Positions 45,586-54,738 are shown, numbered from the stretch's first letter. The stretch: 54,738 nucleotides of DNA from an uncultured Frankineae bacterium (GCA_902805775.1 CADCUB010000009.1:1-54738), one strand, 5' to 3'. A program made the numbers and translations. Notes: generated from the letters alone by a model not told the origin.

Positions 45586-45652
45586 GCCCGCGGCCGGGCT
45601 GCGGCCAGACCGCAGCCGACCTGCGGCCGCACTGGTCCGCGGGCCGGTAGCA

Positions 45653-46873
45653 GTGCGGTCGGCGCCGTGCTCGACACTGGCCGACGTGGACGACCTCCGT
45701 GACCTCGCGCAGCTGCGCGACGAGCTCGACCGCGTCGACCGGCAGCTCGTCGAGCTGGTCGCCCGTCGCCTGGAGGTGGTCGCCGAGGTCGGGCGGGCCA
45801 AGGCCGCCACGGACAGCCCGGTCCGCGACCTCACCCGGGAGCGAGCGGTGCTCGACGGGGTCGTCGTGCTCGCCGAGGAGCGGGGCGTGTCGGGGGACCT
45901 GGTGCGCCGCATCTTCCGTGAGATCATCGGGCACGCGGTCGACCGGCAGGTCGCCGAGCTCACCGGCACGTCCGCCCGGCCGCTCGTCGTGGCCTTCCAG
46001 GGCACCGAGCACGCCTACAGCCACCTCGCGGCGCGCAAGCTCATGGCCGGGCGCGGTCAGTCGGCGACGTACGAGGGGCGCGTGTCGTTCGCCGACGCGC
46101 TCGGGGCGCTGCTGGACGGCTCCTGCGACCTGGCGTTCCTGCCCATCGAGAACACGACGGCGGGCAGCATCAACCAGGTGTACGACCTGCTGCAGGCCAG
46201 CGACGTGCACGTCGTGGGGGAGGAGACCTGGCGGGTGGACCACTGCCTGGCGGCGGTCCGCGACGTCGCGCTGTCGGGCCTGACCCGGGTGCTGTCGCAC
46301 CCGCAGGGGCTCGAGCAGTGCGCGGCGTTCCTGCGCACCCTGCCGCAGGCGGTGCCGGTCACGGTCTTCGACACGGCCGAGGCGATGCGTGCGGTCGCGC
46401 AGGAGGGCGACCCCACCTGGGCGGCGATCGGCTCGCAGGAGGCGGCGGACGCGCACGGGCTCGTGGTGCTGCGGCGGGGCCTGGCCGACCGCGCCGAGAA
46501 CTGGACGCGCTTCCTGCTGCTGTCCCGGACGCCGGCGGCGGTGCCGGACCGGGTCCCCAGCAAGACGAGCCTGGTCCTGGTCACCCGGCACGAGGAGGGG
46601 GCGCTGCTGCGCTGCCTGCAGATCCTGTCGCGCAGCGGGCACTCGATGACCAAGCTGGAGTCCCGACCCCGTCCGGGCAGTCCGTTCGAGTACCTGTTCT
46701 TCCTCGACTTCGAGGGCAACGTGGGCGACCCGGCGACCGCCGCGGTCGTCGAGGAGCTCCGGGCAGCGGCCCTGTGGCTGAAGGTGCTCGGCAGCTACCC
46801 GGCCAAGGTGGCGCGCGCCGACGCCGGCGACGACGACGCCCTCGAGGCGGTGCTCGCCCCGCGCCCGCGCTGA
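45653..46873 (+). CDS. pheA: Bifunctional chorismate mutase/prephenate dehydratase
   Basis: RDELDRVDRQLVELVARRLEVVAEVGRAK; PIENTTAGSINQVYDLL; ACT domain SLVLVTRHEEGALLRCLQILSRSGHSMTKLESRPRPGSPFEYLFFLD. Confidence 0.9.
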   Translation: MRSAPCSTLADVDDLRDLAQLRDELDRVDRQLVELVARRLEVVAEVGRAKAATDSPVRDLTRERAVLDGVVVLAEERGVSGDLVRRIFREIIGHAVDRQVAELTGTSARPLVVAFQGTEHAYSHLAARKLMAGRGQSATYEGRVSFADALGALLDGSCDLAFLPIENTTAGSINQVYDLLQASDVHVVGEETWRVDHCLAAVRDVALSGLTRVLSHPQGLEQCAAFLRTLPQAVPVTVFDTAEAMRAVAQEGDPTWAAIGSQEAADAHGLVVLRRGLADRAENWTRFLLLSRTPAAVPDRVPSKTSLVLVTRHEEGALLRCLQILSRSGHSMTKLESRPRPGSPFEYLFFLDFEGNVGDPATAAVVEELRAAALWLKVLGSYPAKVARADAGDDDALEAVLAPRPR

Positions 46874-46911
46874 CGGGAGCCGGTCGGGGGAACGGGACGC
46901 AGCGCGGAGGA

Positions 46912-47001
46912 CAGCAGGGTGACGGGCAGCAGGGTGACGGGCAGCAGGGTGGCGGACAGCAAGGTGACGGACAACGGGGTGACGGTGAGTGCGGTGACGG
47001 T
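46912..47001 (+). repeat. Six 15-bp units, consensus CAGCAGGGTGACGGG
   Basis: Units at 46912, 46927, 46942, 46957, 46972 and 46987, progressively degenerate. Confidence 0.9.
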
Positions 47002-47052
47002 GAGCGGGACGGGCCCGCGGGCCGGGCTGCCGGACGGGCCGGTCCGGCACCC

Positions 47053-47640
47053 GTGACGACCGCCCTGCGGTGCGAGATCTTCCCGTCGGACCTCGACGCG
47101 ACGGCCGACTTCTACGTGCGGGTCCTGGGCTTCGAGCTGCACCGCGACGAGCGCGGCGCCGAGCCCGGCTACCTCGAGCTGCGCCGGGGCAAGGTGCGGA
47201 TCGGCGCCGCCGCCCGTCCCGAGGTGGAGGAGGCGGGCCACCGCCGGCCACCCACCGGCGTCGAGCTGGTGCTGGAGGTGGACGACCTCGACGCCGAGCG
47301 GGCTCGGGTCACCGGTGCCGGATGGCCGCTGGAGGAGGACGTGGTGCTGCGTCCCTGGGGGCTGCGGGACTTCCGCGTGTCGGACCCCAGCGGCTACTAC
47401 CTCCGGGTCACCACCGCCGGTCCCCAGGGCGCCGGCACGACGCCCCGGCCCGCCGAGCGTCGCCGCTCCGGCCTCGGTCCGGCGTACGCCGGGATCGCCG
47501 TGGGCGCCCTGGGCGTGATCGGCGGGACCGCCGTCGCACTGCGGTGGCTCGCGGTCCGGCCGGTGGTCAGGACCGTCACGGTGGGGCCTCGGGGCTGGCT
47601 GAGCGTCCGGAGCGTCACGCCCCCCACCGCGCGGGACTGA
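47053..47640 (+). CDS. VOC (glyoxalase-like) domain protein with C-terminal transmembrane segment
   Basis: RCEIFPSDLDATADFYVRVLGFELHRDE..., DPSGYYLRVT; GPAYAGIAVGALGVIGGTAVALRWLAV hydrophobic tail. Confidence 0.75.
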   Translation: MTTALRCEIFPSDLDATADFYVRVLGFELHRDERGAEPGYLELRRGKVRIGAAARPEVEEAGHRRPPTGVELVLEVDDLDAERARVTGAGWPLEEDVVLRPWGLRDFRVSDPSGYYLRVTTAGPQGAGTTPRPAERRRSGLGPAYAGIAVGALGVIGGTAVALRWLAVRPVVRTVTVGPRGWLSVRSVTPPTARD

Positions 47641-47667
47641 CGGCCGGCGAAGGCCGGTCCCCGCCGG

Positions 47668-48639
47668 TCAGAGACTGCGGGGCGACCAGGCCAGGGCGGC
47701 GGCGCCGGCGCCGACGGCGGTGAGCAGCGCCAGACCGGCCACCCCCGCGCCCACCTCCCGCGTCTCGGTCGTCGTGCCGACGGCGCTGCCGATGTCGTCG
47801 TAGACGTCCTCCAGCTCGTCGCCGCTGGCCGCCTCGTACGCCCTGCCGTCCGTGTCGCCGGCGAGCTCGGCCAGCGCCGGCGCGTCGACGGGCACGCGGA
47901 TGCGCCGACCGTCGACGGCGACCTCGCCGTCCTGCGTGCCGTAGGCGATGGTCGAGACGGGGACGCCGGCGTCGAGCGCGTCCTGCACCGCTGCCGAGAC
48001 CGGTCGGCCGGCGGTGCTGGCGCCGTCGGAGAGCAGCACGACGTGCGCGGGCGTCGCCTCGTCCTCGACGCCGGAGGAGCCGGACGTCGCGCCCGGCACC
48101 GCGGCCACCGCTGCCAGCGAGCTGATGACGGCCTCGCCGATCGCCGTGCCGTTGCCCATGCTCAGGCCGTCGATCGCGGTGGTCACGGCCCCGTGCTCCT
48201 GGGTGGGCGGGACGACCACGGACGAGGTGCCGGAGAAGGCCACCAGCCCGACGTTGAAGCGCTCGGGCAGGCCGTCGACGAACTCGACCGCCGCGGCCTT
48301 GGCCGCGGTCAGCCGGTCGGGGTCGACGTCGGTGGCCGCCATCGACAGCGACACGTCGAGCGCGACGACGACCGTCGCCCGCTCGCGCGGCACCTCGACG
48401 TCGGCCTGCGGCTCGGCGAACGCCGCCGTGGCGCCGACCATCGACAGCAGCACGGCGGTCGAGGCCACGTGCCGTCGCCAGCCCAGCCGCGGCGCGACCG
48501 ACGCCAGCAGCGCGAGCCCGGGCAGGCGCACGGCGTAGCGCGAGACCCTGCGCTGCGCCAGCAGGTGGGCCACGGCCAGGGCCGCGACGGCGAGCAGCAG
48601 CCACAGCCGCTCCGGGCTCAGGAAGCTGAGGTCCCTCAC
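47668..48639 (-). CDS. VWA domain-containing membrane protein
   Basis: VVVALDVSLSMAATDVDPDRLTAAKAAAVEFVD; N- and C-terminal TM helices. Confidence 0.9.
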   Translation of the reverse strand: MRDLSFLSPERLWLLLAVAALAVAHLLAQRRVSRYAVRLPGLALLASVAPRLGWRRHVASTAVLLSMVGATAAFAEPQADVEVPRERATVVVALDVSLSMAATDVDPDRLTAAKAAAVEFVDGLPERFNVGLVAFSGTSSVVVPPTQEHGAVTTAIDGLSMGNGTAIGEAVISSLAAVAAVPGATSGSSGVEDEATPAHVVLLSDGASTAGRPVSAAVQDALDAGVPVSTIAYGTQDGEVAVDGRRIRVPVDAPALAELAGDTDGRAYEAASGDELEDVYDDIGSAVGTTTETREVGAGVAGLALLTAVGAGAAALAWSPRSL

Positions 48640-49586
48640 GCCGGCCCTCCGCTCCTGCGCCCGGCGCCGCGCAGGCGTCGCCGGGTGGCCAGGAAGCGCA
48701 CCAGCTGCGGCAGCCAGTCGGCGTCGGTGCGCACGGCGACGTGCGAGGCGCCGGCCGCGAGCACGCTGCGGCGCTGCTGCTCGGCGCGCTCGGCGGCGGC
48801 CGCGGCGTAGCGCTGACGGGTGCGGGCGCTCGTGCGCAGCTGCTCCTGCCGACCCGTCTCGGGGTCGACCAGGTGCAGCACTCCGACGTCGGGCAGCGCG
48901 AGCTCCCTCCTGTCCACGACCTGCACCACGACGACCTCGTGCTTCGCCGCGACGAGCCGCAGCGGCCGCTGCCAGGTGTCGACGGGGTCGCCCAGGTCGC
49001 TGAGGACCACCGTCAGCCCGCGCCGGCGGGGCCGGCGGGTGAGCGCCGTCAGCGCTGCGCCGAGACCAGGGCCGATGCCCGTCTCGCTGCGGGGCTGCCG
49101 CAGCAGGGTGCTCAGCGTCGCGAGGGAGCCGGCCCGGCCGGCGCGCGCCGGCAGGGAGCGCAGTCCGTCGCCGCCGACCACGAGGCCGGCGACCCGGTCG
49201 CCCGGGCGGCTGCACAGGTGGAGGAAGGCGGCGGCCAGGGCGAGGGCGACGTCGCGCTTCTCGGCGCCGGCGGTGCCGAACGACATCGACGACGACAGGT
49301 CGACCACCAGGGTCGTCTCCAGCTCCCGCTCGGCGACGGTCGTCCGCACGTGCGGCTCGCAGGTGCGCGCGGTGACCGCCCAGTCGAGGCGCCGGACGTC
49401 GTCGCCCGGGCCGTACGCGCGCGCCTCGGCGGCCTCCGTCCCCGGTCCGGGCAGGTGGCCCAGGTGGTCGCCCTGCACCAGGCCGTCGAGCCGGCGGGCG
49501 ACGTCCAGGCTCAGACGGCGTACGGCGTCGGGCCGCGCGAGCGGCGGAGGGGGCAGCGCGGTGGGGACCGCCCGCAGGGGCCTCAC
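48636..49586 (-). CDS. DUF58 domain-containing protein
   Basis: EARAYGPGDDVRRLDWAVTARTCEPHVRTTVAERELETTLVVDLSSSM. Confidence 0.92.
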   Translation of the reverse strand: MRPLRAVPTALPPPPLARPDAVRRLSLDVARRLDGLVQGDHLGHLPGPGTEAAEARAYGPGDDVRRLDWAVTARTCEPHVRTTVAERELETTLVVDLSSSMSFGTAGAEKRDVALALAAAFLHLCSRPGDRVAGLVVGGDGLRSLPARAGRAGSLATLSTLLRQPRSETGIGPGLGAALTALTRRPRRRGLTVVLSDLGDPVDTWQRPLRLVAAKHEVVVVQVVDRRELALPDVGVLHLVDPETGRQEQLRTSARTRQRYAAAAAERAEQQRRSVLAAGASHVAVRTDADWLPQLVRFLATRRRLRGAGRRSGGPA

Positions 49587-50632
49587 GCGGCACCTGCCTG
49601 CGGCGCCGGACGGTCGGCGCCGTCCTGTGCCGGACGGTCGGCGCCGTGCTGGGACGGCGCGACGTGCGGGGCGTCCACGGCCTCCAGCACGCGCTCGACG
49701 ATGCTGCGCGGCGACACCTCGTCGGCGAGGGCTTCGTAGGTCAGGACGAGGCGGTGGGCCAGCACGTCGGGGGCCAGGTCGGCGACGTCGACGGGCAGGA
49801 CGTAGTCGCGTCCGCGCAGCACCGCCAGCGCCTTGGCGGCCTGCACCAGCCCCAGACTGCCCCGCGGCGACGAGCCGTGCGCCAGCAACGGCACCACGTC
49901 CGCCAGCCCCCACCGCTGCGGCTCACGGGTCGCCATCACCAACCGCACCGCGTACTCCGCCACCGCGTGGTGCACGAACACCGTGTCCACCGCCGCCTGC
50001 ACCCCCACCAGGTCCGGCAGCGTCAGCACCGGCGAGGCGTACGGCCGGGCCACGCTCATCCGCCGCACGATCTCCATCTCCTCACCCATCGACGGGTGCC
50101 CGACCTCCACCTTCAACAAGAACCGGTCCCGCTGCGCCTCCGGCAACGGGTACACCCCCTCGGACTCGATCGGGTTCTGCGTCGCCAGCACCACGAACGG
50201 CACCGGCAGCCGGTAGGTCGTCCCCCCGATGCTCACCTGCCGCTCGGCCATCACCTCCAGCAACGCCGACTGCACCTTCGCCGGCGCCCGGTTGATCTCG
50301 TCCACCAGCACCAGGTTCGCGAACACCGGCCCCAGCTCGACGTCGAACGCCTCCCGCGACGGCCGGTAGATCCGCGTCCCCACGATGTCCGACGGCACCA
50401 GGTCCGGCGTGAACTGCAACCGCACCGACGACCCACCCACCACCGTCGCCAACGTCTCCACCGCCAACGACTTGGCCACCCCCGGCACCCCCTCCAGCAG
50501 GCAGTGACCACGCGCCAGCAACGCCACCAGCATCCGCTCGACCATCCGGTCCTGACCCACCACCACCTTCTTCACCTCCATCAGGGCGGTCTCGAGGACG
50601 GGGCCGGCGGCGGCGAGGTGCGCAGAGGTCAT
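49583..50632 (-). CDS. MoxR family AAA+ ATPase
   Basis: VVVGQDRMVERMLVALLARGHCLLEGVPGVAKS, LVLVDEINRAPAKVQSALLEVMAERQVSIGG. Confidence 0.95.
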   Translation of the reverse strand: MTSAHLAAAGPVLETALMEVKKVVVGQDRMVERMLVALLARGHCLLEGVPGVAKSLAVETLATVVGGSSVRLQFTPDLVPSDIVGTRIYRPSREAFDVELGPVFANLVLVDEINRAPAKVQSALLEVMAERQVSIGGTTYRLPVPFVVLATQNPIESEGVYPLPEAQRDRFLLKVEVGHPSMGEEMEIVRRMSVARPYASPVLTLPDLVGVQAAVDTVFVHHAVAEYAVRLVMATREPQRWGLADVVPLLAHGSSPRGSLGLVQAAKALAVLRGRDYVLPVDVADLAPDVLAHRLVLTYEALADEVSPRSIVERVLEAVDAPHVAPSQHGADRPAQDGADRPAPQAGAA

Positions 50633-50672
50633 GGGGGCTCCAGGTGAAGGGGGGAGTGCGGGGAAGGACAGG

Positions 50673-51635
50673 TCAGAGCAGGCGGGAGGACCACAGCAGC
50701 GACGGCACGGACGTCGCGAACAGCAGGGCCAGGCCCAGGCCGGCGAACAGGTCCGAGACGTCCACCCGGCCCGGCTCGCGCACCAGCGCCGAGCCGATGT
50801 CGTCGTAGACCTCGCGCAGCTGCGCTGCCGAGAAGGCGTCGTACGACCGGCCTCCGGTCGTCTCGGCCACCTCGCGCAGGGCGGTCAGGTCGACCCCGAC
50901 GGGATAGGTCCGGCCGTTGAGCTCGAGGGTGCCGTCGGGGGTGCCGAAGGCGATCGTCGACACGGGGACGCGCGCCGCCGCGACCGTGCGGGCGGCGTCC
51001 TCGAGCGAGGTGCCGACGGTGGTGTCGCCGTCGGCGAGCTGCACGATGCGGGCGGCGGGCTCGGGGTCGCCGGCCGCGGGTCCGAGCGCGGCCAGGGCGG
51101 CGTCCAGCGACAGCAGCAGCCCGTCCCCGGCCGCGGTGCCGTCGGTCAGCGGGAGGTCCTCGACGGCGGCGGCCACCTGCTCGTGGTCCCGGGACGGCAC
51201 CGCCACGAGGGTCGCGGCCACGTTGTAGGCGACCAGGCCGACCTCGACCTCGTCGGGCAGGTCCCGGATGAACTCCGAGGCGGCGGACTTCGCCACGGTG
51301 ATGCGGTCGGGGGCGACGTCGGTCGCGAGCATCGAGGTGCTGGTGTCGAGCGCCACCATCACGACGGCGCGCTCCCGCGGCTGCTCGCCGGCGACCGACG
51401 GGCCGGCGAAGGCGGTGGTCATCGAGACGAGCGCGAGGGCCAGCCCGGTGGCGATCACGGGCCGGCGCCAGCCCATCCGGTGCGGCGCGACCGACGCCAG
51501 CAGCGCGGGCTCGGCGTACCGCTCCCCGGTGCTCCGCCGGTGCCGGAGCACCAGCAGCGCGACCAGCGCCAGCCCGGCGGCGGCCGCCAGCACCCAGAAG
51601 CGCCCGGGGGCGGCGAAGGACAGGTCACGCAGCAC
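50673..51635 (-). CDS. VWA domain-containing membrane protein
   Basis: VVMVALDTSTSMLATDVAPDRITVAKSAASEFI; paralogous to the 47668-48639 product. Confidence 0.9.
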   Translation of the reverse strand: MLRDLSFAAPGRFWVLAAAAGLALVALLVLRHRRSTGERYAEPALLASVAPHRMGWRRPVIATGLALALVSMTTAFAGPSVAGEQPRERAVVMVALDTSTSMLATDVAPDRITVAKSAASEFIRDLPDEVEVGLVAYNVAATLVAVPSRDHEQVAAAVEDLPLTDGTAAGDGLLLSLDAALAALGPAAGDPEPAARIVQLADGDTTVGTSLEDAARTVAAARVPVSTIAFGTPDGTLELNGRTYPVGVDLTALREVAETTGGRSYDAFSAAQLREVYDDIGSALVREPGRVDVSDLFAGLGLALLFATSVPSLLWSSRLL

Positions 51636-51949
51636 GTGGCGGCTCCTCGGGCGGGACGGGGACGGCGGGCGGGTGCGGTGCGGTGCGGTGCGGTTCGGCG
51701 GGTGGGTGCCCTGTCGGGGGTGCGGGTGCGGTGCGGCGGGGCGGGTGCCCGGCCGGACGAGAGCCAGGCTGCGGGCCGTTGCTGGGTCCCTCCTGCGGCC
51801 CACCTGGCAGTGACCTGTGAGACCGGCCCACCGAACAGGCGCGTGCACGGGACCGGCGGCCGGGCTCACAGCAACCGCACAGGCAACGTCCAGACTCGCG
51901 TCAGGGTGTCCGCAGACCGTGGGTGCACCTCTCGAGATCGGAGCACCGC

Positions 51950-52681
51950 ATGCCCGCCACGTCCCCGCCCGAGGCGCGTCTGCTCGTCGTCGACGACGAG
52001 CCGAACATCCTGGAGCTGCTCTCGGTGAGCCTGCGCTTCGCCGGGTTCGAGGTGGCGACGGCCACGAACGGCGTCGACGCGCTCAACCAGGTCCGCGCGT
52101 TCGGGCCCGACCTGCTGGTCCTCGACGTGATGATGCCCGGCCTGGACGGCTTCGCGGTCGCCTCCACCCTGCGCGGCCGGGGCGACCAGGTGCCGGTCCT
52201 GTTCCTCACGGCCAAGGACGCGACGGAGGACCGGGTGCAGGGGCTCACGCTGGGCGGGGACGACTACGTCACCAAGCCCTTCAGCCTCGAGGAGGTCGTC
52301 GCCCGCATCCGCTCGGTCCTGCGGCGCACCTCCGGCCCCGCTCCGGCGAGCGCGCAGGCGCCGACGTCCGCGCGCCTGGCGTACGGCGACCTCGTCCTGG
52401 ACGACGACACGCACGAGGTGTGGGAGGGCGACCGGGAGGTCGAGCTGTCTCCCACGGAGTTCAACCTGCTGCGCTACTTCCTGCAGAACCCCGGGCGCGT
52501 GCTGAGCAAGCGGCAGATCCTGGAGCACGTGTGGAACTACGACTTCGGCGGCGACGGCAACGTCGTGGAGTCCTACGTCTCCTACCTGCGCAAGAAGGTC
52601 GACCTCTCGCAGCCGCGCATGCTGCACACCGTGCGCGGTGTGGGCTACGTGCTGCGGCAGCCCAAGGCGCCTCCCGCGTGA
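51950..52681 (+). CDS. Response regulator, OmpR/PhoB family
   Basis: LLVVDDEPNILELLSVSLRFAGFEV, LDVMMPGLDGF, KPFSLEEVVARI; winged helix ending RGVGYVLRQPK. Confidence 0.94.
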   Translation: MPATSPPEARLLVVDDEPNILELLSVSLRFAGFEVATATNGVDALNQVRAFGPDLLVLDVMMPGLDGFAVASTLRGRGDQVPVLFLTAKDATEDRVQGLTLGGDDYVTKPFSLEEVVARIRSVLRRTSGPAPASAQAPTSARLAYGDLVLDDDTHEVWEGDREVELSPTEFNLLRYFLQNPGRVLSKRQILEHVWNYDFGGDGNVVESYVSYLRKKVDLSQPRMLHTVRGVGYVLRQPKAPPA

Positions 52682-54141
52682 GCACGCCGCCGCCCGCCGG
52701 GCGGCTGTCCCGGCTCCCCCTGCGCACGCAGCTGATCGCGCTGCTGGTGGTCACCGTGGCGCTGGTGGTGCTGGTGACCAGCCTGGCCAGCACCGCGGTG
52801 CTGCGCGACTCGCTGGTCGACAGCATCGACCAGGACCTGCAGCAGGTCATGAAGTCCTTCGACGCGGGCAACGGCGGCCCGGCAGCAGGCAGCGGCGGTC
52901 GAGGGGGCAAGCGGGGGCCGCGCACGGGCGCGGCCGTGATGACCCTGGTCTACGACGGCGGCGGCACCCTGCTCGGTCGTGAACCGGCCGACCCCTCCTT
53001 CGGCGAGCCCCGGGTGGAGGACCCCGCCGAGCTGTCGCGCGTGGCGCCCAGCGAGGTCGGCGACGTCGCGTCGGACCGGCGCTGGCGGGTGCTGGCCCGG
53101 TCCACCTCCACTCCCGCCGGCGGCACGCTGGTCGTCGCGGTCGCCCTCGACGGCACCCAGCGGACCGTCTCCCAGCTCCTGGTCATCCACACCGCGGTCG
53201 GCTTCGGCGCGCTCGTGGTCGCGGCGGTGCTCGCAGGACTGGCCGTACGACGCAGCCTGCGCCCGCTCGTCGGGGTGCGGCGGACGGCGGAGGCCATCGC
53301 GGGCGGGGACCTGGCCGTGCGCGTGCCGGCGGCCGACCCGCGCACCGAGGTGGGCAGCCTGGCCGCGTCCTTCAACGTGATGGTCGACCGGTTCCAGAGC
53401 GCCTACTCGGCGCAGCAGCGCTCCGAGGTCGAGGCCCGCACGTCGGAGGGGCGCATGCGCCGCTTCGTGGCCGACGCGAGCCACGAGCTGCGCACGCCCC
53501 TGACCTCCATCCGGGGCTTCGCGGAGCTGTTCCGCCAGGGGGCGGCCCGCGAGCCCGAGCAGCTGGACGGGGTCATGCGGCGCATCGAGGACGAGGCCGC
53601 GCGCATGGGTCTGCTCGTCGAGGACCTCCTGCTGCTGGCGCGTCTGGACCAGGCCCGACCGCTGCGCCAGGACCCGGTCGACGTGCTCAGCGTCGCCACC
53701 GACGTGGTGCACGCGGCGGCGACGGTCCACGGCGGGACGCACGAGGTGCGCCTGGACGCCGACGCCGGCGGCGGCCTGCCGGTCGTCGTCGGCGACGAGC
53801 CGCGGCTGCACCAGGTGGTGGGCAACCTGGTCGCCAACGCGGTGGCGCACACGCCCGAGGGCACCTCCGTCGACGTGCGCGTCCGGCGCTCGGGCGGTGA
53901 CGTCGTGCTCGAGGTCCGCGACGACGGGCCCGGGATGCTCCCGGAGGTGGCCGCCCGGGTCTTCGAGCGCTTCTACCGCGCCGACACCTCCCGCACCCGC
54001 GGGCAGACGCCCAGCGCGGGCAGCGGACTGGGGCTGTCGATCGTCGCCGCCATCGTCGCGGCCCACGGCGGGAGGGTGTCGGTGGACAGCCGTCCGGGGG
54101 CCGGCTCGTCCTTCGTGGTGCACCTGCCGGCCGCCCGCTGA
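52678..54141 (+). CDS. Sensor histidine kinase
   Basis: HAMP region, FVADASHELRTPLTSIRGFAELF, NLVANAVAHTPEGT, GSGLGLSIVAAIVAAHGG; GTGA overlap with the regulator. Confidence 0.94.
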   Translation: MSTPPPAGRLSRLPLRTQLIALLVVTVALVVLVTSLASTAVLRDSLVDSIDQDLQQVMKSFDAGNGGPAAGSGGRGGKRGPRTGAAVMTLVYDGGGTLLGREPADPSFGEPRVEDPAELSRVAPSEVGDVASDRRWRVLARSTSTPAGGTLVVAVALDGTQRTVSQLLVIHTAVGFGALVVAAVLAGLAVRRSLRPLVGVRRTAEAIAGGDLAVRVPAADPRTEVGSLAASFNVMVDRFQSAYSAQQRSEVEARTSEGRMRRFVADASHELRTPLTSIRGFAELFRQGAAREPEQLDGVMRRIEDEAARMGLLVEDLLLLARLDQARPLRQDPVDVLSVATDVVHAAATVHGGTHEVRLDADAGGGLPVVVGDEPRLHQVVGNLVANAVAHTPEGTSVDVRVRRSGGDVVLEVRDDGPGMLPEVAARVFERFYRADTSRTRGQTPSAGSGLGLSIVAAIVAAHGGRVSVDSRPGAGSSFVVHLPAAR

Positions 54142-54253
54142 CCGGACTCCCAGCCTCGTCACAGGTCGGTCCCGGCCGTGTGCCAGGTGCGCGTCCGAGC
54201 CTCGGAGCACGACGCAGGCCGACCGCGGCCTGCCCGACCGAGGAGCCCCCGAC

Positions 54254-54738
54254 ATGCGCAGCACGCTCGCCACTGCCGCCCTCGCCGGCGCCGTGGGCCT
54301 GACCGGCGTCGCCGGTGCGGCCCTGGCCGCCCCGGCCGTCTCGTACGCCGCCACCGGCGACAGCACCGCCCTCGAGGACCGCGTCGCCTCGCTGAGGGAG
54401 GCGCTCGCGGGCCTGGTCACCGACGGGACGCTCACCCAGGAGCAGGCCGACGAGGTCGCCTCGACGCTCGCCGAGCGCGGGCCGCGGAGCGGGCGCACCG
54501 GTGGGCACGGCGGTGGGCACGGCGGTGAGGACGGCAGCGGGCACGGGCACGGCGGCGGGGCACGGGGCTCCGGGACCGGCTTCGCGGCGGCGCTCGAGGA
54601 CCTCGGCATCTCCACGAAGGAGGTGCGGGACGCTGCCGAGGACGGGACCACCCTGCGCGCGCTCGCACAGGCGAACAGCGTGCGCGCCGACGCCCTCGTC
54701 GAGGCCCTGGTCGCAGCGCAGGAGGCCCGCCTGGGCGA
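54254..54738 (+). CDS. Secreted hypothetical protein with His/Gly-rich linker (truncated by window end)
   Basis: Signal peptide MRSTLATAALAGAVGLTGVAGAALAAPA; AGGAG Shine-Dalgarno; GGHGGGHGGEDGSGHGHGGG; no stop before the window edge. Confidence 0.7.
   Translation, partial: MRSTLATAALAGAVGLTGVAGAALAAPAVSYAATGDSTALEDRVASLREALAGLVTDGTLTQEQADEVASTLAERGPRSGRTGGHGGGHGGEDGSGHGHGGGARGSGTGFAAALEDLGISTKEVRDAAEDGTTLRALAQANSVRADALVEALVAAQEARLG

Noticed and set aside
49646-50647. 333-aa plus-strand ORF rich in H/Q/R/L/P opposite moxR
   Set aside because: Antisense of G-ending codons forces C-first codons, so no stops arise; the composition explains the open frame. It is a shadow of moxR.
1-54738. Mobile element or prophage
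   Set aside because: No transposase, integrase, phage structural gene, tRNA end or flanking repeats were seen.

Overview
High-GC actinobacterial-type chromosomal window with about 52 supportable protein genes and no rRNA, tRNA, CRISPR array or transposase seen. Left arm (0-15.5 kb): sigma factor, DUF2892 protein, an ABC exporter with a TetR, two adjacent TetR/DHA2-MFS divergent modules with clear operator palindromes, ABM and SCP2 proteins, SDR/TetR, P450, AraC, an XRE/MmyB-like regulator and two alpha/beta hydrolases. Centre (about 16.4-44.1 kb): a dense catabolic island with SDRs, dehydrogenases, acyl-CoA ligase, F420-type LLM oxidoreductase, two ThuA proteins, 2-oxoacid dehydrogenase E1a/E1b/E2, DUF35 plus an Ltp2-like thiolase, two acyl-CoA dehydrogenases, a P450, a Rieske oxygenase and two atypical PEP-utilising (phosphohistidine swivel) proteins. 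Right arm: chorismate mutase/prephenate dehydratase, VOC protein, a VWA-MoxR-DUF58-VWA operon, a response regulator/histidine kinase pair and a truncated secreted protein. The most unusual feature is the pair of PEP-utilising proteins. One is a PPDK-like enzyme with an intact PEP barrel and swivel His but an apparently dead ATP-grasp domain, translationally coupled to an unknown 224-aa protein and an acyl-CoA dehydrogenase. The other is a headless RPH-like protein with no ATP-grasp domain. A rare GTTAC-N11 element recurs at four intergenic sites confined to this island. All assignments come from reading motifs in the translations; no searches were run.
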